A stretch of 64,000 nt of DNA from an uncultured Paracoccaceae bacterium (GTDB lineage: Bacteria > Pseudomonadota > Alphaproteobacteria > Rhodobacterales > Rhodobacteraceae): NCBI GenBank assembly GCA_943787985.1, contig CALSOO010000006.1, forward strand, positions 248,001 to 312,000. Reading direction: 5' to 3'. The translations under genes were made by a program, and so were the position numbers. Below the pieces are notes generated by a model, which worked only from the letters and a program-made list of their open reading frames with translations, did no database searches and had not been told where the DNA came from. Of the stretch, positions 25,972 through 35,022 are shown in pieces; positions within the stretch are counted from its first letter, which is position 1; each line of letters opens with the position of its first letter.

Positions 25972-27108
25972 ATGAGCACTGAAACCCACACCCCCGCCGA
26001 ACCCACAGTCGTCAACAGCTGGAATGAATGGGATCCGTTGCGCCACGTCATCGTGGGCCGCGCGGATGACTGCCATATTCCACCCGAAGAGCCCGCATTG
26101 GATGCCAAAGTCCCCGAGGACAGCGACATGCGTGGCCAGTGGGGCCGCCGCCCGCAAGAGACCATCGACCGCGCCAATGAGTTGCTCGACAATTTTGCGG
26201 ATATGCTCGCCAAACGCGGTGTGCGTGTGGACCGTCCTGTGTCTTTGGATCACTCTGTCCCTGCCACGACCCCCGATTTCCACACCCAAAGCCAGTTCGG
26301 CTGCATGCCACCGCGTGATGTGTTGCTGACCGTCGGCTCCGAGATGCTGGAAGCGACCATGTCGTATCGCTGCCGTTGGTTCGAATATCTGAACTACCGT
26401 CCCTTGATGCAGCGCTACTTTGACGAAGATCCGAACTTTCGCCATGAAGCTGCACCAAAACCGCGCCTGACGGATGCCGATTACCACCCCGACTACCTGA
26501 GCGAAAAAATCGGTGATGCGCAGCGCTTGAAATGGGCTGAGGAAAAGTTCTTTGTCACCACCGAAGAAGAGCCACTGTTTGATGCCGCCGATGTTTTGCG
26601 TTTTGGCCGTGATCTGGTGGTGCAGCACGGATTTACCACGAACCTCAAAGGGATCGAGTGGTTGCGTCGCCACTTCCCCGATCACCGCGTGCACACTGTG
26701 AACTTCCCCGGGGACCCTTACCCGATCCATATCGACGCCACCTTTACGCCACTGCGCCCGGGGTTGATTTTGAACAACCCGCAGCGCCGTTTGCCCGAAG
26801 AACAGCGCAAAATGTACAACGACAACGGTTGGGACATCGTGGACGCGGCGCAGCCTGCGCACAACGCGCCGCCGCCGCTGTGCTATTCTTCGACGTGGTT
26901 GAGCATGAATGTTCTGGTCCTTGATCCCAAAACTGTTTGTGTCGAGAAATCAGAGGTTTATCAGGCCGAGCAGATGGACAAGCTGGGCATGAACGTCATC
27001 GAAGTCGAGCTGCGCGATGCCTACGCCTTTGGCGGTGGATTGCATTGTTGCACGGCGGATGTGAACCGTGAAGGCGACTGCGAAGACTATTTTCCAAAGA
27101 TGTCCTGA
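25972..27108 (+). CDS. Amidinotransferase, glycine amidinotransferase-like
   Basis: The 378-residue protein resembles arginine:glycine amidinotransferase along its length. The catalytic triad is visible: Asp in PLFDAADVLRFGRDL, His in PIHIDATFTPL, and the nucleophile Cys in GGGLHCCTADVNREG near residue 359, as in animal AGAT (GGGFHCWTCDV). Such enzymes move the amidino group of arginine to an amine such as glycine. The acceptor here is unknown, and no creatine-like pathway genes are adjacent. AGGA lies upstream of ATG 25972. Single-gene unit. Confidence 0.88.
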   Translation: MSTETHTPAEPTVVNSWNEWDPLRHVIVGRADDCHIPPEEPALDAKVPEDSDMRGQWGRRPQETIDRANELLDNFADMLAKRGVRVDRPVSLDHSVPATTPDFHTQSQFGCMPPRDVLLTVGSEMLEATMSYRCRWFEYLNYRPLMQRYFDEDPNFRHEAAPKPRLTDADYHPDYLSEKIGDAQRLKWAEEKFFVTTEEEPLFDAADVLRFGRDLVVQHGFTTNLKGIEWLRRHFPDHRVHTVNFPGDPYPIHIDATFTPLRPGLILNNPQRRLPEEQRKMYNDNGWDIVDAAQPAHNAPPPLCYSSTWLSMNVLVLDPKTVCVEKSEVYQAEQMDKLGMNVIEVELRDAYAFGGGLHCCTADVNREGDCEDYFPKMS

Positions 27109-27114
27109 ATAAAA

Positions 27115-27184
27115 TCCGCCCTCCCCGTGTTGTTTGAACAGAGTTGCCGTTGCGGCGCTTGGGAAAGCAAACAGGGAGGGCGGA
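27115..27184 (+). promoter_or_regulatory. Leader hairpin masking the Shine-Dalgarno site
   Basis: TCCGCCCTCCC (27115-27125) pairs perfectly with GGGAGGGCGGA (27174-27184), and just inside it TGTTTG pairs with CAAACA (27168-27173). The right arm is the ribosome-binding site of the YceI-cytochrome gene and ends directly before its ATG 27185. If transcribed, the fold would hide the start signal. Confidence 0.55.
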
Positions 27185-28174
27185 ATGCTCGACAAAATGA
27201 TACGCGGCGCGGCGATTGCAGCCGTTGCGGCGATGATGATGACGGGTCACATGGCGATGGCTGATGGTCATGCGGCAACAGGCTGGACCCTTGACGCGGG
27301 GTCGTCGAAACTGGCGTTCGGATCCGTGAAGAAGGAAACGATCGGTGAGGTTCACAGCTTTGAGACCATTTCTGGCAGTGTCAGTGCCCAAGGGGCGGTC
27401 GCGCTGGAGATTGATCTGACGTCTGTTCAAACCAACATTGATATCCGCAACGAGCGTTTCGGCGAATTTGTCTTCAACGGTGCGCCCAAGGCGACCCTCA
27501 AGGCTGATGTCAACATGGCCGAAATGTCAGCGCTGGCGATTGGTGCGTCGGATGTGATCGACGTTGAGGCTGTTTTGTCCTTCCTTGGTGCGGACTTGGA
27601 CGTCGAAGCCGAGATGTTCGCCATGCGCATTTCCGGGACCCAAGTCATGATCACCACCAACGACATGATCTTTGTCGGGGTTGAGGATCTTGGGATCACA
27701 GCGGGTGTGGACAAGCTAATGGAGCTGGCCAAATTGTCGGGCATCACACGCACCACACCCGTGACGTTGCGCTTGATCTTCAACATGGATGAAAAGAAAG
27801 CTGAGGCCGCGCCCGCGGCCCCGGTTCTGGCCCCGGTTCTGGCCCCGGTTCAAGTCGCGGCTGCGAGCGGTGATGTGGATGCGGGCAAAAAGGTTTTCAA
27901 GAAATGCAAAGCCTGCCACCGGATCAAAGCCGGCAAGAACGGTGCCGGTCCGACACTGCATAACGTGATTGGCGCGCCAGCGGGCGCTGTGGACGGGTTC
28001 AACTACTCAGAGGCGATGGCAGGTTCCGGCTTGGTGTGGGACGCTGAAACCTTGTCCGCGTTTTTGGCCAAGCCCAAAGCGGTGGTGAAGGGCACAACAA
28101 TGATCTTCAAGGGTTTGAAGAAGGACGCCGACATTGCGAATGTCATTGCCTACATCGCATCCGAAGCGGGGTGA
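27185..28174 (+). CDS. YceI domain - cytochrome c fusion, periplasmic
   Basis: A 329-residue exported protein. A signal peptide (AAIAAVAAMMMTGHMAMADG) is followed by a YceI-type lipocalin-like domain (TGWTLDAGSSKLAFGSVKKE through about 200, with VQTNIDIRNERFGEFVF), which in relatives binds isoprenoid or amide ligands. A Pro/Ala/Val linker encoded by 12-bp repeats (PVLAPVLAPV) leads to a class I cytochrome c domain with haem motif CKACH (241-245), GPTLHNVIGAPAG and probable axial Met306 (GTTMIFKG). A quinone-like ligand next to a haem would suggest periplasmic electron transfer; that is inference. Confidence 0.9.
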   Translation: MLDKMIRGAAIAAVAAMMMTGHMAMADGHAATGWTLDAGSSKLAFGSVKKETIGEVHSFETISGSVSAQGAVALEIDLTSVQTNIDIRNERFGEFVFNGAPKATLKADVNMAEMSALAIGASDVIDVEAVLSFLGADLDVEAEMFAMRISGTQVMITTNDMIFVGVEDLGITAGVDKLMELAKLSGITRTTPVTLRLIFNMDEKKAEAAPAAPVLAPVLAPVQVAAASGDVDAGKKVFKKCKACHRIKAGKNGAGPTLHNVIGAPAGAVDGFNYSEAMAGSGLVWDAETLSAFLAKPKAVVKGTTMIFKGLKKDADIANVIAYIASEAG

Positions 28175-28241
28175 AGTGGGCGTAAGAATTGCCTTTTGAC
28201 TTGGGCGGCCTACCTTTTGCCAACACAACAGGAGAGACCCC

Positions 28242-28757
28242 ATGCGCTACGCCACCCCTTTCGCCATCGCCCTCGCTTTGACCCCTGTTGCTGCGGTGGC
28301 GCAGACCTGCGGCCTTGATCTTGAGGCGCGCTTTGTCGAGGGGGCTCCGGTGGACCGTTTCATCATCACCAACGGTGAAGCAAGCGACATTGCCCTGTCC
28401 GGGGTGACGTTTGATCTGACCCCATCAAAGGGGCGGTTGATCTTTGACACAGCCAGCGGCGGGCAAGGGGTTGAAGTGTTTCAGCCGTTTCGCAGTGATG
28501 CCGCCAGCGTGACGGTTGCCGATGGGGCCGAGGGGCTGCGCATCCCGCTCAACGGATTGAAATCGCAAGGGCAGATGTCATTCTCTATCGATGTGGATGA
28601 CCGTTTGACCAGCTCCGAGCTGGGCCAGATCCGCGTTTCAGGATCCGAAATGCAAGGCGCTGTGGTGCAGTTCACTGTAGGGGGCGACGTCTTTACCGCC
28701 ACGTTTGACGCTCAAAACACGGCGCAGGTCGCAGCCAAATGCGGCGACAACACCTGA
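28242..28757 (+). CDS. Exported protein of unknown function
   Basis: The 171-residue protein has a signal peptide (MRYATPFAIALALTPVAAVAQ) and a beta-rich mature part (IALSGVTFDLTPSKGRLIFD, GQMSFSIDVDDRLTSSELGQ), with one Cys near each end (QTCGL, AAKCGD). Related Rhodobacterales proteins are sometimes labelled aggregation factor core; I would not infer function from that. Start ATG 28242 follows AGGAGAGACCCC. It converges on the next gene. Confidence 0.75.
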   Translation: MRYATPFAIALALTPVAAVAQTCGLDLEARFVEGAPVDRFIITNGEASDIALSGVTFDLTPSKGRLIFDTASGGQGVEVFQPFRSDAASVTVADGAEGLRIPLNGLKSQGQMSFSIDVDDRLTSSELGQIRVSGSEMQGAVVQFTVGGDVFTATFDAQNTAQVAAKCGDNT

Positions 28758-28763
28758 CCCTGA

Positions 28764-29780
28764 TTAATCGAACGTTCCCGCGACGCGCCCCAGCAACATA
28801 AAGGCACGTGCGGTGCGCGTGTCCGCAAGGGATGAAATCTCACCATCCGTGGCGCGCGCTGCAAACTCTGCAAAGTTCTTGTCAAAGCGGCGCAAAAAGT
28901 GGTGCGCGGCATCGCGGAAAATCGGGTCCTGCTTCATTCGCCCAGCCGTCAACGCCAGCGACGAGCGATCGCGTACACCGCCAAGGGCGGCGACTTCGCG
29001 CCCACGGGCACCTTCGGCAAACTGGCGCCAGGTTTCGGGGCGGGCGCGGTCAGGGCGCAGGTCATCCATGTAAATGCCGTCCTGACTGAGCAATGTCAGC
29101 ACGTCCTGAGCGGCTTGGATCAGTTGGGCGGCGGCGCGGTCTTTGAGGGCGGCGCGCAAGGCCGTGAACCCTGCCTCGTCTTCTGCGGTTTCGGGGAAAT
29201 TCATCGCGCGGATGAAGTCCTCGATGGGCAGTGGGGGCGTGATGTCTTCGACTGTGGTGCCAAGGGCGAGAGCCTGTTGATCATCCAGCGGGGCGGCGGG
29301 TTGTGCAGGCACGGACCGGTTGGCCGCGTCCTCGTCACGGCGCGTTGAAAATGTCGCGAGGGCCGTTTCGGTCTTGCGGGTGGCGGCAGCGATTTCATCA
29401 AGCTTGCGGGCCACAGAGGGTTCATTCTCAAGGCGGCGCCCTTGGGATTGCGCGATATAGGCCTGACGGATGGCGTCAATGGCGGCCTGCAAACGCTGGC
29501 TTTCTTCGCGCATCACGCGGCTGGCACGGGCCGCGGTTGCCGCGACCCAGATCATCGCCACCGGCATGAAGACCGCCAGCATCGTCATCAGAAAACGCAA
29601 CCCGCTGGTTTCGTCGTTCTGGGGCTGCGACGGTGTGAACACGAAAAATACAGCTGTGCCCAACAGCCAAATCGCGCTGAGCACAATCGCCACCAGTTCA
29701 ATACTGGTGATACCTGCGTTTTGCGGGCGATCATAGATCCCCAAAGGGGTCGGTTTGGCGTTGTCGGGCTTTTCGGCCAT
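28764..29780 (-). CDS. Membrane protein of unknown function
   Basis: This 338-residue protein has two hydrophobic helices at about residues 25-75 (SIELVAIVLSAIWLLGTAVF and FLMTMLAVFMPVAMIWVAAT). A predicted coiled coil follows (RVMREESQRLQAAIDAIRQA), with a mainly helical cytosolic C-terminal half. No known domain. Start ATG 29780 was preferred to the GTG three bases before it. It lies 26 bp downstream of greA on the same strand, so the two may be cotranscribed. Confidence 0.8.
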   Translation of the reverse strand: MAEKPDNAKPTPLGIYDRPQNAGITSIELVAIVLSAIWLLGTAVFFVFTPSQPQNDETSGLRFLMTMLAVFMPVAMIWVAATAARASRVMREESQRLQAAIDAIRQAYIAQSQGRRLENEPSVARKLDEIAAATRKTETALATFSTRRDEDAANRSVPAQPAAPLDDQQALALGTTVEDITPPLPIEDFIRAMNFPETAEDEAGFTALRAALKDRAAAQLIQAAQDVLTLLSQDGIYMDDLRPDRARPETWRQFAEGARGREVAALGGVRDRSSLALTAGRMKQDPIFRDAAHHFLRRFDKNFAEFAARATDGEISSLADTRTARAFMLLGRVAGTFD

Positions 29781-29806
29781 CACTGGTGTTCCAGTCTCAA
29801 TAAAGG

Positions 29807-30277
29807 TCAGGCAAAGACAACAGAAAGAACTTCATAGGACTTCTCGCCGCCGGGGGTGCGGACTGCGACGCTGTCGCCTTCTTCTTTGCCAATCAAAGCC
29901 CGCGCGATGGGGGATTTGATGTTCAGCAAACCCGCTTCGATCTTGGCCTCGTATTCGCCCACGATCTGATAGGTTTTTTCTTCTTCGGTGTCTTCGTCAA
30001 CCAACGTGACGCGCGCGCCGAATTTGATGGTGCCCGACAGTTTTGACGTATCGATCACATCCGCGAGCGAAATAACGCCTTCAAGCTCTTTGACGCGGCC
30101 TTCGATAAAGGACTGCTTTTCCTTGGCCGAGTGATATTCGGCATTTTCTGACAGATCGCCATGTTCGCGCGCTTCGGCGATGGCTTTGATAATGGCAGGG
30201 CGCTCTACGCTTTTGAGGTGTTTGAGTTCTACCTCAAGTGCGCTGTAGCCGTTGCGCGTCATCGGGATTTTGTCCAT
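29807..30277 (-). CDS. greA: Transcription elongation factor GreA
   Basis: GreA rescues backtracked RNA polymerase by stimulating transcript cleavage. The 156-residue protein shows the N-terminal coiled coil with the tip motif [19 protein letters not shown] (the acidic D and E act in the polymerase active site) and the C-terminal FKBP-like domain ending [20 protein letters not shown]. Length and layout are typical. Confidence 0.97.
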   Translation of the reverse strand: MDKIPMTRNGYSALEVELKHLKSVERPAIIKAIAEAREHGDLSENAEYHSAKEKQSFIEGRVKELEGVISLADVIDTSKLSGTIKFGARVTLVDEDTEEEKTYQIVGEYEAKIEAGLLNIKSPIARALIGKEEGDSVAVRTPGGEKSYEVLSVVFA

Positions 30278-30405
30278 GGCACCAGTCCAACTGTGAAAAG
30301 GCGACCCAAAGGCCGCCGTTAAGTGTTCGACTTGTTTAGACCCAAAGGGCGCGGAAAATGCAAGTGGTCAGCGCGCTTTACGTCCCCGTGAGATGTCGGG
30401 ACGCG

Positions 30406-30723
30406 TTAAAGTCCGGCTTCGGCGGCGCGTTGCAGTCCCATGCCAAGGAAAACCATGAGCAACAGGCACATAAATGCAATTCCAAAGAGTGCATAAGCGA
30501 TCCGTCCGAGAATGGGGAATTCACCAAAGTGTAAATACATTTCGTTCACCGGCACGCCGCGTGGCTTGAACGCGACAGTGGCCAGAAAACCGATCAGGCT
30601 GACACCCAGCAAGGTGGCGACATACATATCCATCCAATCAGGCCCGCGCACAAAACCGAAGTCAAAGGCGAATAATTGGGTCGGGGTGAGCAAAAGAATG
30701 AGGGCGGGAAGGATATGGCGCAT
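30406..30723 (-). CDS. Small membrane protein of unknown function
   Basis: A 105-residue protein with a signal-like first segment (HILPALILLLTPTQLFAFDF) and two further helices (MYVATLLGVSLIGFLATVAF and ILGRIAYALFGIAFMCLLLM). No recognised family. Start ATG 30723 is the conservative choice; GTG 30747 with GAGGGC upstream would add eight residues. Upstream of greA on the same strand, 128 bp away. Confidence 0.6.
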   Translation of the reverse strand: MRHILPALILLLTPTQLFAFDFGFVRGPDWMDMYVATLLGVSLIGFLATVAFKPRGVPVNEMYLHFGEFPILGRIAYALFGIAFMCLLLMVFLGMGLQRAAEAGL

Positions 30724-31028
30724 GTTTGGGTCCAGTGTTTCGGGCACGCCCTCGCAGTGGGGCGGGGTTTCGGGGCTTTGGCGATCTCTGCCGCCGTGAA
30801 CACCACTTGGCAGTGAATTTTGGCCAACCTATGGCGGCATTAAGGTTTTGGTAACTTTTCCAAGCCGAAGCGGCTCTGCGCGTCTCAAAACGGGGTATTT
30901 GCCGTTTTTCGCGCCTCATGGAGGGTCATGAATTCACGACCTTGAGTGGAATCGCCAGATGCCCTAGCCTGAGTGAATTATTTTGCAGACGACATTTTTA
31001 GATCCATTTCAAAAGGGAGGCCCGTTTT
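30724..31028. other. Gap without a recognisable gene
   Basis: About 305 bp between divergent genes. No open frame with a plausible start and no tRNA-like fold was seen. The right end has GGGAGG eight bases before ATG 31029 and an AT-rich stretch (about 30970-31010), which probably holds the promoter of the hydrolase gene. Confidence 0.5.
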
Positions 31029-32711
31029 ATGGCTGCCAAGGAACATATCGCGTGGTTCAAATCCACGTTCTTCGACGAACTTGAAGCCGCAACCGCAGGG
31101 ACCGTGTTTGATCCGGACATGTTGTGCGCGCTTGCTTTTCAGGAAACCGGAGAGTTGTGGGGAACCCTGCGCAAAAAGGGGCTGCCCAAGGAAGAGATCG
31201 TGCGCCTGTGTTGCGGGGACACGTTGGATGCGCCCAACCGCAGCGCCTTTCCCAAGACGCGCGGTCATCTTGAGGCGGCAGCGCGCGGGGACGAGATGTT
31301 CCAGATTGCGCGCAAAGCCCTGCTGGACATGGCTGCCCACATTCCGGGCTACAATTTCGCCTTCAACCGCGCCGATAAATTCTGCCACGGCTTCGGTGTT
31401 TTCCAATACGATATCCAGTTTTTCAAAGTGAACCCGGACTACTTTCTGAACCGCGAATATGAAAAATTCGAAGCCACCTTGCATCACGCGATGGTGGAGC
31501 TGAAATCCTGCCAGCGCAAACGCGATCTGCAAAACCGCAGCAGCATCACGGATTTCGAGTTCCTCACCATTGCAATCACCTACAACACCGGCCGCTTCCG
31601 CACGTCGCGGGGGCTGAAGCAGGGGCACGAGTCAGGGGGCAAGTTCTACGGGGAGCACATGCGCGACTACCTCGCGATTGCGCGCCGCATTCCTGATCCC
31701 GACCATCAGGGGCCAGTGCCGGCCGCTGACGGGGCCGCCATCATCGAACGCCCGGCCGCCGCAAATGCGCAAGGGCCGTGGATGCATGTGGATACGCTGA
31801 CCACCTCGTTGCGGCTGCGCAGCCAACCCAAGATCAGCTCTCCCACGACCAAGAACGTGCTGGCGGACATGCCCGACGGCTGGCCTGTGCGCGCCTTTAC
31901 GGGAACGCCGCAAAACGGGTTCATCGAGCTGGAGGTCGAAATGGGAGGCACTGTGTTCCACGGGTTTTCCTCTGCCACGTTCCTCAAGGATGGCAAAGCC
32001 CCCGTGGTGCTGCCCCAAGTGGCGCGGGGGGCCATTCCCGCCGCGCATATGCCGCGCAAGGACGGGTCGGTGACCAAGCGCACTCAAAATGCCAATGCCC
32101 ATGGGTTGAACGAGGCAGGGATGCCCGGCCGTGTCGGGGACACACCCGACGCGTTGCGCGAAGAACTTGAAAACATCGTGGCCTATCTGAACCCTGCCAA
32201 GGAAGCGCACAAACGGTACTGGCCGCGCGCGGGGCTGACGTTTTGCAACATCTACGCGCATGACTATTGTGCGTTGGCGGGCTGCTATCTGCCACGGGTG
32301 TGGTGGACCTCGGATGCGCTGCACGCGATTGGCGCGGGGGAAACCGTGCTGCCGCGGTACGGGCACACCATCCGCGAGATGCGCGCCAATGACATCTTTC
32401 GCTGGCTCGGGACCTACGGCGGTGACTTTGGCTGGCGGCGCGTGGCGACCACGACAGAGTTGCAGCACAACGCCAACCTTGGGGCCGTGGCCTTGATCAT
32501 TGCGCGACGCAAGAACGACGGCAAGTCGGGGCATGTGTCGATGGTGGTCCCAGAGGGAACCGAAGGGCTTGCGCGCCGCCTGTCCAATGGCACTGTATCG
32601 GCCCCGCTGCAAAGCCAGGCAGGCAGCCGGAACTTCAACTACAGCGCTGGCAAAACCGACTGGTGGAAAGACACCCGCTTTGCGGATGCCGCAATGTGGG
32701 TGCACAACTGA
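31029..32711 (+). CDS. Three-module peptidoglycan hydrolase-like protein
   Basis: The 560-residue protein has no signal peptide. Residues 1 to about 225 look like a lysozyme/transglycosylase-type helical domain (MLCALAFQETGELWGTL with candidate Glu39; FNRADKFCHGFGVFQYD; FLTIAITYNTGRF). Residues about 245-315 look like an SH3-type domain (LTTSLRLRSQPKISSP, FIELEVEMGGTVFHGF). The C-terminal 190 residues carry a CHAP/NlpC-like cysteine-peptidase pattern: Cys406 in LTFCNIYAHDYC and His502 in GKSGHVSMVVPEG. So two potential cell-wall-cutting activities flank a binding domain. GGGAGG precedes ATG 31029. Effector, endolysin and export by another route all remain possible. Confidence 0.75.
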   Translation: MAAKEHIAWFKSTFFDELEAATAGTVFDPDMLCALAFQETGELWGTLRKKGLPKEEIVRLCCGDTLDAPNRSAFPKTRGHLEAAARGDEMFQIARKALLDMAAHIPGYNFAFNRADKFCHGFGVFQYDIQFFKVNPDYFLNREYEKFEATLHHAMVELKSCQRKRDLQNRSSITDFEFLTIAITYNTGRFRTSRGLKQGHESGGKFYGEHMRDYLAIARRIPDPDHQGPVPAADGAAIIERPAAANAQGPWMHVDTLTTSLRLRSQPKISSPTTKNVLADMPDGWPVRAFTGTPQNGFIELEVEMGGTVFHGFSSATFLKDGKAPVVLPQVARGAIPAAHMPRKDGSVTKRTQNANAHGLNEAGMPGRVGDTPDALREELENIVAYLNPAKEAHKRYWPRAGLTFCNIYAHDYCALAGCYLPRVWWTSDALHAIGAGETVLPRYGHTIREMRANDIFRWLGTYGGDFGWRRVATTTELQHNANLGAVALIIARRKNDGKSGHVSMVVPEGTEGLARRLSNGTVSAPLQSQAGSRNFNYSAGKTDWWKDTRFADAAMWVHN

Positions 32712-32885
32712 CCCATATGAGGGGCAAAATGATGCGTTTCGTGGCGTTTCCCTTGTAGAACGGGGGGAGCGCCCGATTTTACGTAATGTCTGGATTGCAT
32801 TGGCCAACCACGTGGTTTAGCCAATCGCGAACAAATGTTGCGCGCCGATGACGGGGCGACGCTTTAAGCAAAGGGAGCCTCTGAA

Positions 32886-34537
32886 ATGGCCGAAATCGAA
32901 CGCGAAACGATGGAATATGACGTTGTGATCGTGGGGGCTGGTCCTGCTGGCCTGTCCGCGGCCATCCGGCTCAAGCAGCTTGACCCCGATTGCAACGTGG
33001 TTGTGTTGGAAAAAGGGTCCGAAGTGGGCGCGCATATCCTGTCGGGCGCGGTGCTGGACCCGTGCGGTCTGGACGCGCTTGATCCCCGATTGGAAAGACA
33101 AAGGCGCGCCGCTCAACACGCCGGTGACCGAGGACAATTTCTACATGCTGGGCGAGGCGGGCAAGCTGCGCATGCCCAACTGCGCCCATGCCGCCGCTGA
33201 TGAACAACCACGGCAACTACATCGTGTCGATGGGCAATGTCTGCCGCTGGATGGCCGAGCAGGCCGAAGACTGGGCGTCGAGATTTTCCCCGGCATGTCC
33301 TGTTCGGAACTGGTTTACGGCGACAACGGCGAGTCAAAGGCGTGGTCGCCGGCGAATTCGGGCTGAACGCCGACGGCACCAAGGGCGACAACTATGAGCC
33401 GGGCATGGAACTGCACGGCAAATACGTGTTCCTGTCCGAGGGCGTGCGCGGATCGCTGTCAAAGCAGGTGATCGCCAAATACGACCTGTCCGACGGCAAG
33501 GAGCCGCAGAAATTCGGCCTTGGCATGAAAGAAATCTGGGAAATCGACCCGGCCAAGCACAAAGAAGGCACCGTGACCCACACGATGGGCTGGCCTCTGG
33601 GCAGCAATGCCGGGGGCGGGTCGTTCATCTATCACCTTGAAAACAATCAGGTTTATGTCGGGTTTGTGGTGCACCTGAACTACAAGAACCCGCATCTTTT
33701 CCCCTACATGGAATTCCAGCGCTTCAAGCATCACCCGATGGTCGCCGAGCTGCTGAAAGGCGGCAAGCGCGTCGCTTATGGCGCGCGGCGCGATCTCCGA
33801 AGGCGGCTATCAGTCGATGCCCAAGATGGTTGCACCCGGGTGTGGCGCTGCTGGGCTGTTCCGTGGGCATGGTCAACGTGCCGCGCATCAAGGGCAACCA
33901 CAACGCCATGCTGTCGGGCAAAGCCGCCGCCGAGGCCGCAATTGACGCGATCAAGGCGGCGCGTTCGGGTGACGAGCTGACCGCCTACGAGCACGACGTG
34001 CGCAGCGGCGCCATCGGCAAAGACCTGAAAAAAGTGCGCAACGTCAAACCGTTGTGGTCAAATACGGGCTGACTGCATCGCTTGGCCTGGGCGGGTTCGA
34101 CATGTGGTCCAACACGCTTCGGCTTTTCGCTTGCTGGGCACCTTGGGCCACGGCAAAAACGATGCCGACGCACCGAAGAAGCCGTCCAAGCACAAGCCAT
34201 CGACTATCCCAAGCCCGATGGCAAACTGTCGCTTTGACCGCCTGACCAACGTCGCGTTTTCCTTTACCAACCACGAGGAAAGCCAGCCCGCGCATCTGCA
34301 CCTGTTGGACCCGAACGTGCCGGTCGACGTGAACCTGCCAAATACGCAGGCCCCTCGGCGCGCTATTGCCCCGCAGGCGTGTATGAATTTGTGGAGGAAG
34401 CGGGCAAAGACACCAAGTTTGTCATCAACTTCCAGAACTGCGTGCATTGCAAAACCTGCGACATCAAAGACCCCAGCCAGAACATCAACTGGACCACGCC
34501 GCAGGGCGGGGACGGGCCGAACTATCCGAATATGTGA
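32886..34537 (+). pseudogene. Electron transfer flavoprotein-ubiquinone oxidoreductase, 12 indels
   Basis: Joining the three plus-strand frames gives a full ETF-QO: the FAD motif [20 protein letters not shown] at the start, HGKYVFLSEGVRGSLSKQVI, LLGCSVGMVNVPRIKGNHNA, and the [4Fe-4S] cysteines in CPAGVYEF and [13 protein letters not shown], ending at TGA 34537. The frame breaks near 33080, 33186, 33270, 33333, 33787, 33839, 34062, 34117, 34131, 34172, 34231 and 34342, each by about one base. Apart from the breaks the protein is well conserved, with no decay, so sequencing or assembly error is likelier than a dead gene. ETF-QO passes electrons from acyl-CoA dehydrogenases to ubiquinone at the inner membrane. 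Confidence 0.93.
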
Positions 34538-34544
34538 TGAGAAC

Positions 34545-34570
34545 GGGCGGGGATTTCCCCGCCCTTTTTT
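34545..34570 (+). terminator. Rho-independent terminator after ETF-QO
   Basis: GGGCGGGG-ATTT-CCCCGCCC followed by TTTTTT, starting 8 bases after the ETF-QO stop codon. A textbook intrinsic terminator. Confidence 0.92.
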
Positions 34571-34624
34571 GTTAGAATACAAAGTGCGCAAGGTCCGGGC
34601 ATTGCAAACAAAGGTATTGAGTAA

Positions 34625-34909
34625 ATGATTGAATACGCAATCTACATTGGGATCGCATGTTTGATCTTGGTTGTTTGCGCTGCAATGTTGAGAAATTACC
34701 GAGATAATATTCGGTATAAAACACTTCACAAGTCTGGTGATACATTTGTGTGGATAGAATGGCCCAGAGGCCAACGCATGTCAGGGACAGACCCGTCAAT
34801 ACCAAACGGTGAATGGGATTGCGGTGGCTATTCGACGTTTGGGAATGGTTCTGCTGGCCGCTCCGCAGATGATTTTGATGGCAATGGTTCAGACGCAGGC
34901 GGTGATTAA
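34625..34909 (+). CDS. Small AT-rich membrane protein
   Basis: A 94-residue protein with an N-terminal transmembrane helix (YAIYIGIACLILVVCAAMLR), a short charged stretch and a Gly/Asp/Ser-rich C-terminus (FDGNGSDAGGD). Base composition is clearly more AT-rich than its neighbours, and the ribosome-binding site is weak, so either recent acquisition or a non-gene is possible. No family recognised. It sits between the ETF-QO terminator and the carboxyltransferase fusion. Confidence 0.5.
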   Translation: MIEYAIYIGIACLILVVCAAMLRNYRDNIRYKTLHKSGDTFVWIEWPRGQRMSGTDPSIPNGEWDCGGYSTFGNGSAGRSADDFDGNGSDAGGD

Positions 34910-35022
34910 ACAACACAAAGCCTGAAGTGCCACTTCGCCCACGACCTTTTCATGACGTCCCGAAACAGTTGATTTACGTGGGCTGCCCCCGCACTCTTTT
35001 TTAATCAAATCGGGAGAGGCGC

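Noticed and set aside
30370..30405. Hairpin (CGTCCC...GGGACG) after the small membrane gene as a terminator
   Set aside because: The stem is short and no T-run follows on either strand.
32886..34537. Reading the ETF-QO region as programmed frameshifting or several small genes
   Set aside because: Twelve scattered shifts without slippery motifs, and a continuous ETF-QO alignment across them, fit sequence errors much better.
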